Assembly: GCA_041743425.1 (NCBI GenBank)
Contig: JBGTMS010000028.1
Location: 1 to 29,424 of the forward strand
DNA from: JTS-RE37 sp041743425
GTDB lineage: Bacteria > Bacteroidota > Bacteroidia > Flavobacteriales > Flavobacteriaceae
Reading direction: 5' to 3'
DNA length: 29,424 nucleotides
The translations under genes and the position numbers were made by a program. Of the stretch, positions 8,619 through 16,566 are shown piece by piece. Position 1 is the first letter of the stretch; each line of letters opens with the position of its first letter. Below the pieces are notes generated by a model. The model was given only the letters and a program-made list of their open reading frames with translations. It was not told where the DNA came from and made no database searches.

Positions 8619-9017
8619 TTGAAATGTGAAGTTTATATCGTGGATGATGATATGGTCTCGCAGTTCGCGACCCGATACACGCTGGAGCAAGCTTCTCCCC
8701 ATTGTAAGTTTGTAACTTTCGATAACATGGAAGCCGTCCTGGAAATGCTGCAGCGGCACCTTGAAAACGAGGTGCAATTCCCGCAAGTGATCCTCCTCGA
8801 TCTGACTATGCCGGGTATGGGCGGGTGGGAATTTCTTGAACTCTTTGAAAGACTGATTCAGGACCGTCCGAAACCTAATATATTTATTCTTTCTGCCTTT
8901 CAGAGTTCCAAAGACCGTATAAGAGCAAAAGAACATCCACTTATACAAGGATTTTTTGACAAACCCCTGTCTAAAGTCAACGCCGATAAAATACTTCTTT
9001 CCTTAGCAGGATTCTGA
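8619..9017 (+). CDS. Stand-alone receiver-domain response regulator (CheY-like)
   Basis: A single phosphoacceptor domain of 132 residues with no output domain, so it probably acts through protein contact in a phosphorelay. The acidic pocket VDDD is at residues 8-11 and the phosphoacceptor Asp61 lies in LLDLTMPGMGGWEF. The switch Ser92 is in ILSAF, and Lys115 is in FFDKPLS. The start is a TTG codon: no ATG or GTG exists between the previous in-frame stop (TAG at 8568) and the first beta-strand. No histidine kinase is adjacent, so its partner is unknown. This type of orphan receiver is common in Bacteroidota. Confidence 0.88.
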   Translation: MKCEVYIVDDDMVSQFATRYTLEQASPHCKFVTFDNMEAVLEMLQRHLENEVQFPQVILLDLTMPGMGGWEFLELFERLIQDRPKPNIFILSAFQSSKDRIRAKEHPLIQGFFDKPLSKVNADKILLSLAGF

Positions 9018-9565
9018 TAGCTGCTCATGAGAAACGTCTATGTGGTGCAGGCGCCAAAAGAACGAAAACTTCTGTGCAGCCTCACTTTATCCCTCTGTAT
9101 ATGCGGACGCGAAGCCACCTCCCTGTAAAATAAAGGGAGGAGCTTTTGAATTTTCCTTTTTTGTTGACGCCTCTGATCTTTTGGTTTTTTGCCAACCAAG
9201 GCGAAGATTAATTTATTGAAGCGCACTCTTATGTCTACTTTAAAAGCTCCCATCTTTGATAAAGAGGGTGTCCGACATAGCGGACGGGGAGACTGAAATA
9301 TTTCAATGAAGCTGTCTCTATTATAGGCTAAGCGCTCATTCTTTAAGTGCCAACTGTAAATGGCTCCTTTCCCGTGTGGTTAAAATACCCTCACTACCCA
9401 TATACCATGACGCATTTCAGAGCGTCTCCTATCATTCGGAATTCCCCTTCTGTTTTCTTCAGGATTTAGGATGTTATCAACATTTTATCAGAAAAATTAA
9501 AACCTTAATCGTTTTTCTTCGTAGGTACTGAGGAATAGAGAATATTAATTAAAACTATATTTATT
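9018..9565. other. 548-bp intergenic region with hairpins
   Basis: No supported gene. A 71-codon minus-strand frame (9038-9253) is very rich in Lys, Arg and Gln and looks like a shadow of structured DNA. The right half contains short inverted repeats: GTCCG/CGGAC near 9271-9286 and the palindrome TGAAATATTTCA near 9295-9306. These resemble a decayed repeat or insertion-element end, but no transposase is visible. Confidence 0.5.
9112..9147 (+). terminator. Hairpin after the response regulator
   Basis: CCTCCCT (9118-9124) pairs with AGGGAGG (9134-9140), extended by AAGC (9112-9115) with GCTT (9142-9145), and a short T run follows. It is about 95 bp after the response regulator stop. It could be a terminator or part of a dispersed repeat. 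Confidence 0.45.
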
Positions 9566-10315
9566 ATGAAAAAAAACGTTGTCAAGGTATTACAGCCTAA
9601 AGAAATCCGGTCTAACCAGAGAAGGCAGTTTATCAAGATGGGGGGACTTGCAATAGTAGGTTCCGGACTAATTTTGGCATGTGATCCGGATAGCGGAACC
9701 ATGCGTGGTGAAGCTCCCGGTGAAGATCCTGATGGAGACGGTATATTCGATTTAGGCGAGGGTGACCTCGGCGTATTGAATTATGCGTATGCACTGGAAC
9801 AACTGGAAGCTGATTTCTATACCAAAGTAGTGAACTCTTTTTATAGCGGAATCTCCGATGTGGAAAGAACCGTGCTTACGGATCTCTATAATCACGAAGT
9901 GAACCACAGGGAATTCTTTAAAGCAGCCATCACCGCTGCGGTAAGTGGCGATACCGATCTGGTACTTCCTACCTTGGAATTTGATTACGGTGATCTCGAT
10001 TTTGGCAGCAGAGATATGATCCTCAATACTGCAAAAGCACTGGAAGACACAGGAGTGGTTGCCTACAATGGGGCGGGCTATCTGCTCACCAATCCGACGT
10101 ATCTTCTTCTGGCAGGTAAAATTGTTTCTGTTGAGGCACGGCATGCTTCGGCCATCCGTTCCTTATTAAATCCGAATTCGGCAGACTTTGCCGGTGATGA
10201 TGTTGTGACTGTAGACAATGGTCTGGATGGGGCGCTTGCTCCCTCTGAAGTACTTGCAGCCGTTACTGCTCTGGGATATATCAAAACCCAGTTTACCGCT
10301 AAATTTTTGCCTTAA
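9566..10315 (+). CDS. Exported ferritin-like domain lipoprotein
   Basis: A 249-residue protein of the ferritin-like group (Ferritin_2 type). The N-terminus NQRRQFIKMGG matches a twin-arginine signal (Arg19-Arg20). It is followed by a hydrophobic core and the lipobox LILAC (Cys39), so it is probably a Tat-exported lipoprotein. After the lipid anchor comes an acidic DPDGDGIFDLGEGD stretch (about residues 54-67) resembling a calcium-binding repeat. The four-helix part shows ALEQLEADFYTK, YNHEVNHREFF, KALEDTGVVAYNG and SVEARHASAIRSL; these Glu/His positions could bind a di-metal centre. It is 32 bp upstream of a second gene of the same family, so the two are likely co-transcribed. Substrate is unknown. 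Confidence 0.85.
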   Translation: MKKNVVKVLQPKEIRSNQRRQFIKMGGLAIVGSGLILACDPDSGTMRGEAPGEDPDGDGIFDLGEGDLGVLNYAYALEQLEADFYTKVVNSFYSGISDVERTVLTDLYNHEVNHREFFKAAITAAVSGDTDLVLPTLEFDYGDLDFGSRDMILNTAKALEDTGVVAYNGAGYLLTNPTYLLLAGKIVSVEARHASAIRSLLNPNSADFAGDDVVTVDNGLDGALAPSEVLAAVTALGYIKTQFTAKFLP

Positions 10316-10347
10316 TTAGAAACGTTAACACCATAAAAATATAGATC

Positions 10348-11175
10348 ATGAGTATTATAAAATTCTTAAACGACTTTACAACTGAAAATCTTCTGGAGGC
10401 CAAATCTTCGCGGAGGCAAATTTTCGGCACACTCGGCTCTCTAGGGAAGAAGGCTGCATTGGCAGCTGTTCCTTTCGGACTGGCTACCATGCCGTCCAGA
10501 ACCTATGCCCAGGATAGCAGCGGTGATCCCGTTGCGGCCTTGCAATTGGCTTTAACCCTGGAATATCTTGAAGATGAATTCTACGCCACGGTTATAGATT
10601 GTAATGTATTGCCCACCGGAAGACCGGAAACCGTTTATCGTCAGATCGCTCAGCACGAAAGAGCGCATGTCGAATTCCTGATTGCAGGACTTACAGCCGC
10701 CGGAGTGGAACCTGTTGCGAAACCCACTTTTGATTTTACGGTTGGCGGGATGTTTGACCCTTTTAATCAGACAGGTATTGGCAAGGATGTGGCCTATGCC
10801 CAGGCTCTTGCACTGGCTCAGGCATTTGAAGATACAGGCGTACGCGCTTACAAAGGTCAGGCTGTTAATCTTCAGGGATCTCCCTTCCTTACTGCAGCAT
10901 TACAGATTCATTCTGTAGAGGCCAGACATGCTTCGGAAATCCGTAGATTGCGCGGTTTGAAAGGATGGATTACCAATAACGAACGCGGTGAAGGTATGCC
11001 CGAAGCCACTCAGGCTGTATATAACGGTGAGGAAAACGTGAGTCAGGGAGGTCTGGATGTGACCAGCCTGGGCAGCGGATCTCCGTTCAGTATGGAGGCT
11101 TCCACCGAGGCTTATGATGAGCCGATCTCCGGAGCTGATGCCGTTGCAATTGCCAGTTTGTTTATTGTAGCCTGA
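10348..11175 (+). CDS. Exported ferritin-like domain protein, second copy
   Basis: A 275-residue paralogue of the preceding gene. Its N-terminus has KSSRRQIFGTLGSLGKKAA (Arg22-Arg23), a plausible twin-arginine signal with a cleavage region near RTYAQD (about residue 55). It has no lipobox, so it is probably soluble in the periplasm. Conserved ferritin-like motifs are ALTLEYLEDEFYATV, IAQHERAHVEFL, QAFEDTGVRAYKG and IHSVEARHASEIRRLRG. A Cys (IDCNVLP) and a long Gly/Ser/Glu-rich C-terminal tail are not seen in the partner. A terminator follows, closing the two-gene unit. Iron or other metal binding is inferred from the family. Confidence 0.85.
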   Translation: MSIIKFLNDFTTENLLEAKSSRRQIFGTLGSLGKKAALAAVPFGLATMPSRTYAQDSSGDPVAALQLALTLEYLEDEFYATVIDCNVLPTGRPETVYRQIAQHERAHVEFLIAGLTAAGVEPVAKPTFDFTVGGMFDPFNQTGIGKDVAYAQALALAQAFEDTGVRAYKGQAVNLQGSPFLTAALQIHSVEARHASEIRRLRGLKGWITNNERGEGMPEATQAVYNGEENVSQGGLDVTSLGSGSPFSMEASTEAYDEPISGADAVAIASLFIVA

Positions 11176-11213
11176 CAATCCGAGTTTAATTTTTCATATT
11201 TTAATATAGATGT

Positions 11214-11247
11214 AAAAGCCCTCCACCCTACAAGTGTAGGGCTTTTT
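11214..11247 (+). terminator. Terminator after the ferritin-like pair
   Basis: AAAGCCCT (11215-11222) pairs with AGGGCTTT (11238-11245). An alternative inner stem CCCTAC/GTAGGG also forms. The 3' arm runs into five T residues. Confidence 0.8.
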
Positions 11248-11334
11248 AAATTCTGACATGAGGATGCGTTCCAATTGATCGGTGGAGATACCCGATCATT
11301 TTCAGTACTTTTATATAATAAATCCGATACATTG

Positions 11335-12129
11335 ATGATAAAAAAGAGCCTTCAGCTTCTCAGCTTAATCCTCATCGCCTTTTTGTTTCAGTCGCATGAA
11401 TTCTGGCTGGCACCAAACCGCTTCAAACTCCAGACCGGAGAAACTTTTTCCATCGATGTCCGGGTGGGCGAATCTTACGAGGGCGAATTCTGGAATTACC
11501 GGGTATCCCGGGTCCTGGGCTTACATCAATTTAATGCAGATGGCAAAATGGACCTTAGCGCCAATGCCACCACCGGAGAAGGTAATAACTTAAAATTAAA
11601 ATTCGATAATGCAGGATTGCAATTGCTTGCCCTGGAAACTAATAATGCCTTTATAGAACTCGAAGGGGATAAGTTCAATGCCTATTTAAAAGAAGACGGA
11701 CTTCTGGCCATTCTGGAGGAACGGAAAAGAAAGGATCTGCTTGGAACCAAAGCGTCAGAGCACTACGCGCGTTACGCAAAGACCCTGTTGCAGGTGGGCG
11801 GTGCCAATGATGATACCTATAAAATTAGTACGGGTATGCCGATAGAAATCATTCCTGTTACCAATCCCTACGAGAATGGCGGTGGAACAATTCCTTTTAA
11901 GGTCCTCTTTGAAGGGAAGCCATTAAAGGACGCACTCGTAAAAGTGTGGCACAAAACCAACGGGAAAACCAGTATGAAGGAATTCACGACCAGCCGCGAA
12001 GGCACAGTAAAAGCCAAGGTGAAACCCTCAGGTCAGTGGATGGTCAGTGTGGTCCATATGGTCCCCTCCAGGGATGACACGTCTGACTGGCAGAGCTACT
12101 GGGGTTCCTTTACTTTTGGGTACGATTAG
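11335..12129 (+). CDS. DUF4198-family exported protein
   Basis: A 264-residue protein with a cleavable signal peptide (MIKKSLQLLSLILIAFLFQS) directly followed by HEFWLAPNRFKLQTGE. An N-terminal His-x-Phe-Trp-Leu after the signal is characteristic of DUF4198 proteins, periplasmic all-beta proteins often linked to metal or nutrient handling. The C-terminal part (GGTIPFKVLFEGKPLKDALV, TSREGTVKAKVKPSGQWMVS, TSDWQSYWGSFTF) fits the family's Ig-like half. I chose this ATG because the upstream in-frame ATG (11275) would place 20 extra residues before the signal peptide. It is a likely single-gene unit between the ferritin-like pair and the convergent cytochrome gene. Metal specificity is unknown. 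Confidence 0.8.
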   Translation: MIKKSLQLLSLILIAFLFQSHEFWLAPNRFKLQTGETFSIDVRVGESYEGEFWNYRVSRVLGLHQFNADGKMDLSANATTGEGNNLKLKFDNAGLQLLALETNNAFIELEGDKFNAYLKEDGLLAILEERKRKDLLGTKASEHYARYAKTLLQVGGANDDTYKISTGMPIEIIPVTNPYENGGGTIPFKVLFEGKPLKDALVKVWHKTNGKTSMKEFTTSREGTVKAKVKPSGQWMVSVVHMVPSRDDTSDWQSYWGSFTFGYD

Positions 12130-12223
12130 CGCAAGACATAGGAGATCTCCAATTGTCATTTTAACCAAAGCGCAGAAAGTTCTTCCCGAAGAATATACCT
12201 ATCCGGAACAGAAGAAACTTCGT

Positions 12224-13072
12224 TTATGATTGCTTTCTGACAGGAAGCAGCATAGCATATTGTCCCTTGAATCCTGATGATGATGTATAACTTGCTGTCA
12301 GAAAATAGATCCCTTGCTGTACATTATCCGGAATTTCTACGGTTCTGAAAGTTCCTTCCAAACCAGGTACGATCCGGTGATTTTTCCTTGCACCCTGTGT
12401 AAGGACAAAATCTGCTATTTGCTGCACTTCCATTACCTTTAAATCAGGATATGCCGGCATTTCCATGGTGCCCCATTTACCTTTGGAACCCCCTGAAATA
12501 CGCGAGGCAAGCAAGGAAACATTGATTTCACTATAAGTATACCTCTCCGCCATTTCTGAGAATGAGGGGCCGGTATGTTTTGATTTATCTGCATGGCAGC
12601 CAAAGCAGTTAGTGTGGGTCATTAATACCAGTCCTGCATGATCCGGTTGCTTTTCGTTTAATTCTATTTTTTCCTTCCCGGCCTTTTCATCAAATTCCGA
12701 CAGGTACTCTATTTCCAATAATACTTTATCGGCATTGATTTCCCCATATCTGGAATCTCCGTCCTTCGCGTCGGACACTTCAATGGTGTACCGTACCTGC
12801 TCATTACGGCTTACAAATTGTTGTTCATCCAGTAAAATTAACTTTACGGTTGGGACGGAATCCTGTGACGGATTAAATGGGACGTAAGTGGTTACTTCAA
12901 TTCCCAGTGATGCCGTAGGTGAAAACGTGTTTTTGATATTTTCGTTAAGATCGAGTAGGCTTATTTTGGATACACTCCAGACAAATAATGCCCCCCCTGC
13001 AAAACATAGAATACATCTTGAAAAATACTTCAACATAGTATAGTCCACAATATATTTAATAAGCCTCATCAA
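12224..13072 (-). CDS. Membrane-anchored mono-haem cytochrome c-type protein
   Basis: A 282-residue protein with an N-terminal hydrophobic segment (about residues 18-38) that probably anchors or exports it. Residues 55-130 form a beta-rich, PKD-like region. A class I cytochrome c domain follows with NCFGCHADKSKHTGPSF (haem Cys156, Cys159, His160) and a probable axial Met in GTMEMPAYPDL (Met203 or Met205). The C-terminal 55 residues (TFRTVEIPDNVQQGIYFLTA) look like a small beta-sandwich, as appended to some PQQ sugar dehydrogenases. Its start overlaps the end of the flavin amine oxidase gene by 17 bp, suggesting translational coupling and that the cytochrome takes electrons from that flavoprotein; this link is inference. 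A start 12 codons in (13036) is also possible. Confidence 0.82.
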   Translation of the reverse strand: MMRLIKYIVDYTMLKYFSRCILCFAGGALFVWSVSKISLLDLNENIKNTFSPTASLGIEVTTYVPFNPSQDSVPTVKLILLDEQQFVSRNEQVRYTIEVSDAKDGDSRYGEINADKVLLEIEYLSEFDEKAGKEKIELNEKQPDHAGLVLMTHTNCFGCHADKSKHTGPSFSEMAERYTYSEINVSLLASRISGGSKGKWGTMEMPAYPDLKVMEVQQIADFVLTQGARKNHRIVPGLEGTFRTVEIPDNVQQGIYFLTASYTSSSGFKGQYAMLLPVRKQS

Positions 13073-14543
13073 TCTCCATCGCTACTCTATTGGCCGCATT
13101 GGTTGCGGCCTCCATCCCCCAGCTTCTGTTATCGGTGTGCGCTCCTCCAAAATGGATCCTGCCGTGAGCGGTCATAAGGTGTGGCCAATAGCGGGACAGT
13201 TCTCCAAGTCCGGAAAAGCTACGCCGTTCACAGCCATGTACAAATGGGTCAGCTGACCAGTCCTTTACAAGGGTTTGCTCTATATTAATATTGGATGTAT
13301 GCCCCGGATAGTGCTCCCTAAAAGCCTCTAATGTCCGCAATGGATTCGTCCCGCCTGGCGCTTTAGCCATCAAGGCAACGCGATCTGTGTTCACTTCTCC
13401 TGCAACCTGCCAGATATGGGTAAGGGAAGGATGATTAAAAGTTAAATTGATACTCAATTTATCTTCCAACCAGAATTTTGATCGGGCCTGGAAGATAATT
13501 CTCGTAGTCTGATCATAAGTGAGATTATCAATAATAAATTGCTTTTGGGCTGGTAATTGCGGGGTAAAACTAATATTCTTCAGGGCGGTGGTTCGAAGGC
13601 AACACGCAAAATAGTCTGCTTCCATCTCCACAACTTCTCCAAACTCTTTATACTTTACCTTGACACCCGTTTCGTGATTTTCAATACCCAGAATTTGACA
13701 ATCCAGTCGTACCCTTGAACCTAAGTGTCGTCCGAATTCATTTGTCAAAACCTGATTCCCTCCTTTAAGCCGAAAAAGTTCCAACTCCCCATGATACCCT
13801 CTCTTATGCATGATGTATGCCTGCCATATGCTGTACAGCGCAGAGGTCTCCGCCCCGCCTGACATGGCGATCGCTGCCTTTGATGCCCCTTCTTTCCTGT
13901 AAATCTCTGCGACCGGAATAGTTTCCAAATCGTCATATCCTATTCCAAATGGCTGATATTCATTCCTGAATTTTTCAAAATAGGATTCCAGATATAACTG
14001 ATCCAAATCGGCTGATGGATTGGAACTAAAAAAACTTGATTCCCTTTTATTGAATCCTCCCAAATTCCTAGCCCGCTGATCGTGCTTTTCCTTTTGCATA
14101 TCATCGGTAAGCCATTCCCCGTCAATTCTTGACAATCTATTGACCCGGTGGAAATAAGGCAGTACATCGAGTTTAAACTCTTCAATATATTTCCAGTAAT
14201 TTATATACCCTGGTTTTGTGAAGTTTTCTGCCCCAAAATCGGCATAAAGTCCATCCGAAAGACCATCATGTACTGAAAGAACGGCCCCGCCCTACCGTCC
14301 TGATGCTTCGAGAACTACCACCTCGTGGCCCTTTTTCATTAATTCATAGGCACAGGAAAGGCCACTTATCCCTGCCCCGCCAACAATTACCTTCTTCTTT
14401 AAAGCCGACTTGTTACAGTTTCTCTCCTCACCCCGCACCTTCAAGTCTGATCCGGCATGCACCAGCACAGCTGGTGATAAAAGGGTGCCAACGCCTGCGG
14501 TGGCGGTCGTTTTAATGAATTCTCTTCGTTCAATCTTAGCCAT
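13056..14543 (-). pseudogene. Tat-type flavin amine oxidase interrupted by an in-frame TAG
   Basis: Reads as one continuous 495-codon frame except for a TAG at codon 84 (14292-14294). The N-terminus MAKIERREFIKTTATAGVG is a twin-arginine signal. Next comes the dinucleotide-binding fold KKVIVGGAGISGLSCAYEL and VVVLEASGR, then TAG, then GGAVLSVHDG. The stop thus sits between Arg and the Gly-Gly that normally follow the FAD-binding beta-strand. Downstream sequence is intact to the C-terminal FAD motif HFGGAHTDNRSWGMEAATNAA. No frameshift is needed. Possible explanations are a recent nonsense mutation, a sequencing error or readthrough. The first internal ATG downstream of the stop is at 14135, too late to restore the FAD fold. 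It overlaps the cytochrome gene by 17 bp. Confidence 0.85.
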
Positions 14544-14915
14544 TTTTATCAAGTTCTTGCGTTACTCACCTCGTTGCCAAATGGACTGTTTATTCCTGCC
14601 AATTGTCAGTATTCAATAAGGGGTGCAATCAGCTTCATCCTCCGGTAAAATAACTATGTCCTGACAAATTCGCAAATGCAATGAACAGCTGATTATTGAA
14701 CCTGACTCTAAAGTAGATTGGTTCTTTCTAATCTGAAACCTGCGACCTTAAAATATGACCATTATCTATAGACTGGTCTTTTATCGCACGTCTAGCATAA
14801 ATCCCCATTTGAACTAAGTCAACTTCCGGAGGAAATTCTTATTCCTCACTTTCAACACCACACAAAACACATTCCTGAGGCAAGTTCAGCATCTTGTCCA
14901 TAACTGCAAAATAAA
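14544..14915. other. Intergenic stretch with a possible gene remnant
   Basis: Between the oxidase start and the membrane-protein stop there is no intact gene. A minus-strand frame from ATG 14901 to TGA 14635 runs 88 codons with only two stops (after residues 20 and 57). It contains CVLCG, and IYARRAIKDQSIDNGHIL, which is loosely SAF-domain-like. It may be a decayed gene or chance. Confidence 0.3.
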
Positions 14916-15602
14916 TTATGGATTTGCCCTGGTTGTTTTTAACAATTGTCTGAAGGCAGTCAAGTGTCCAATTAACACAATAGGAACAACCACGCAAGGA
15001 AGCCAGATAAAGGGAAAGTAGGTTACCCCAACATTAGGTTGATCAAATGCGAGTAATTGAAATGGTGTCCGGGCTGAAAGCACCGCAATTCCTAATACGT
15101 TAATAAGCAGGCCGAAACATAGCATATTCCATATCAGGAGAGCCATCTTATTCAGCTTTTTTATGATAAACACCAGATAAAATATGATAGGGGCTGTTAT
15201 TCCGGAAATGATATCATAGTTATTGCCTTCAAACGTCATTAAGACTGGTATTAATCCTGCGGAACAGACAAAAAATAAAGTTATTTCCACTGGAATTCTA
15301 ATAGAATGCATCAGTATCAGTGTTTTTATATTTAGCTTGTCTACAAATGCCTTACCCCATTTAGTTATAAGAAGTAGAATGGAAAAAATAATGCCTGGTC
15401 CAATAAGTACTAAAAATCTTGGAAACATAGAATTTGTAACCTGATAAAATCCAGCTAGTGTGATAATTGCCTGAATGGCCATCCATGATAATATAACTCT
15501 TATTACCATCTTTGAATTGCCGGATGCTCTATAAAACAACAATACGGAAAGAAACGTGGTTGCTGCAAACAAAATGCTGATAAATGTGGGAATGCTGCTC
15601 AT
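14916..15602 (-). CDS. Multi-pass membrane protein of unknown function
   Basis: A 228-residue, very hydrophobic protein with about seven predicted membrane segments, by eye starting at MSSIPTFISILFAATTFLSV. The loops are short and basic (TKWGKAFVDKLNIK, FIIKKLNKM, FRQLLKTTRANP). I recognise no family motif. The chosen start removes a 20-residue polar extension that precedes the first membrane segment. It lies 76 bp downstream of a Crp/Fnr-type regulator gene on the same strand, so the regulator may control or be co-transcribed with it. No enzymatic residues stand out. Confidence 0.65.
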   Translation of the reverse strand: MSSIPTFISILFAATTFLSVLLFYRASGNSKMVIRVILSWMAIQAIITLAGFYQVTNSMFPRFLVLIGPGIIFSILLLITKWGKAFVDKLNIKTLILMHSIRIPVEITLFFVCSAGLIPVLMTFEGNNYDIISGITAPIIFYLVFIIKKLNKMALLIWNMLCFGLLINVLGIAVLSARTPFQLLAFDQPNVGVTYFPFIWLPCVVVPIVLIGHLTAFRQLLKTTRANP

Positions 15603-15678
15603 TTTGATTTTATTTAAATTCAATACAAATGTCAGCGTTCCAAAAAACTGTTTGCTTGCCAAATGACAAGAAATTAAG

Positions 15679-16263
15679 CTATTTTTTGTTCACCATCTCC
15701 CTCCTTAGTCTACTTAAAGAGGTGTCGGTAATGCCCAAATATGAGGCAATATTTTTTAATGGTGCTTTCTGAAAAATTTCAGGTCGGATTTTAATCAGAT
15801 TCTCCAGACGTTGTTCTGCTGTCTCATTTATTAATGAAAGCGTACGATTTTTGAAAGCAATAAAACCCTTTACCAGTATCATTCTTCCAAATTCTCTAAA
15901 CTCCGGAATTGTATGAAATAATGTCTGTAGCTGGTCATAAGTAATATACCAGCCCGTAGACGCTTCAAGGGCTTGAAAATTTTCCCGCGATGGGGTTCCC
16001 TGAAAAAATGAAGCTACTTCAAAAAGAATTTGATGATCTGAATAAAAATCAGTTGTCACTTCATTTCCGTCAAGGTCAAAAGTAAATGCCCTTATAAATC
16101 CACGTTCCAGGAATAGGTATTCCTTATTTATTTTTTCATACCTAATAAAATAGCCGCCTTTGCCGATATCTATTTTTTTAAAATGAGCCGCTATTTCCTC
16201 CACCTTATTTCGCGGTATTGGAATGACACTTATTATAAATTCAATTAATTTTTCGCTAATCAT
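15679..16263 (-). CDS. Crp/Fnr-family transcriptional regulator
   Basis: A cyclic-nucleotide-binding-fold regulator. Starting at MISEKLIEFIISVIPIPRNK it has 194 residues, the usual length in Bacteroidota. An ATG 43 codons upstream gives a longer frame whose extra residues look unrelated. The N-terminal jelly-roll shows KKIDIGKGGYFIRYEKINKE and ERGFIRAFTFDLDGNEVTTDFY. The C-terminal helix-turn-helix is FQKAPLKNIASYLGITDTSLSRLRREM. No Cys cluster for an Fe-S centre is visible, so Fnr-type oxygen sensing is unlikely; the ligand is unknown. It probably regulates the neighbouring membrane protein gene, a guess from proximity. Confidence 0.88.
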   Translation of the reverse strand: MISEKLIEFIISVIPIPRNKVEEIAAHFKKIDIGKGGYFIRYEKINKEYLFLERGFIRAFTFDLDGNEVTTDFYSDHQILFEVASFFQGTPSRENFQALEASTGWYITYDQLQTLFHTIPEFREFGRMILVKGFIAFKNRTLSLINETAEQRLENLIKIRPEIFQKAPLKNIASYLGITDTSLSRLRREMVNKK

Positions 16264-16566
16264 ACTATTACTTGCATTACTGTGATATGACATAGTTGCG
16301 CGCAGCAAGGGCAGACCATCATCATAATAAAAAATTGAAAAGTCGTACAAATTTTCAGTACCACGTTCCATTCTCTTAGAGACCTCAGCCATTCACATCC
16401 ACCCTGAGTGTCAACGTTGAACGGATCAATTGGCTGTGACCTATTATTCCCAACCCGATACTCATTAGCAGGCAGCCTCTCTGACACTTCATAAGCAGTT
16501 CTGTCTGCACCAAAGTAAACAAAGACGTTGCTGGGGAAGTGGGGAGCTCAGAATTTCTGCTTGCTA

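Noticed and set aside
9038..9253. 71-codon Lys/Arg-rich minus-strand frame
   Set aside because: Its bias follows local A/T-rich and structured DNA, it overlaps a terminator-like hairpin, and no motif is visible. Kept only as part of a non-coding observation.
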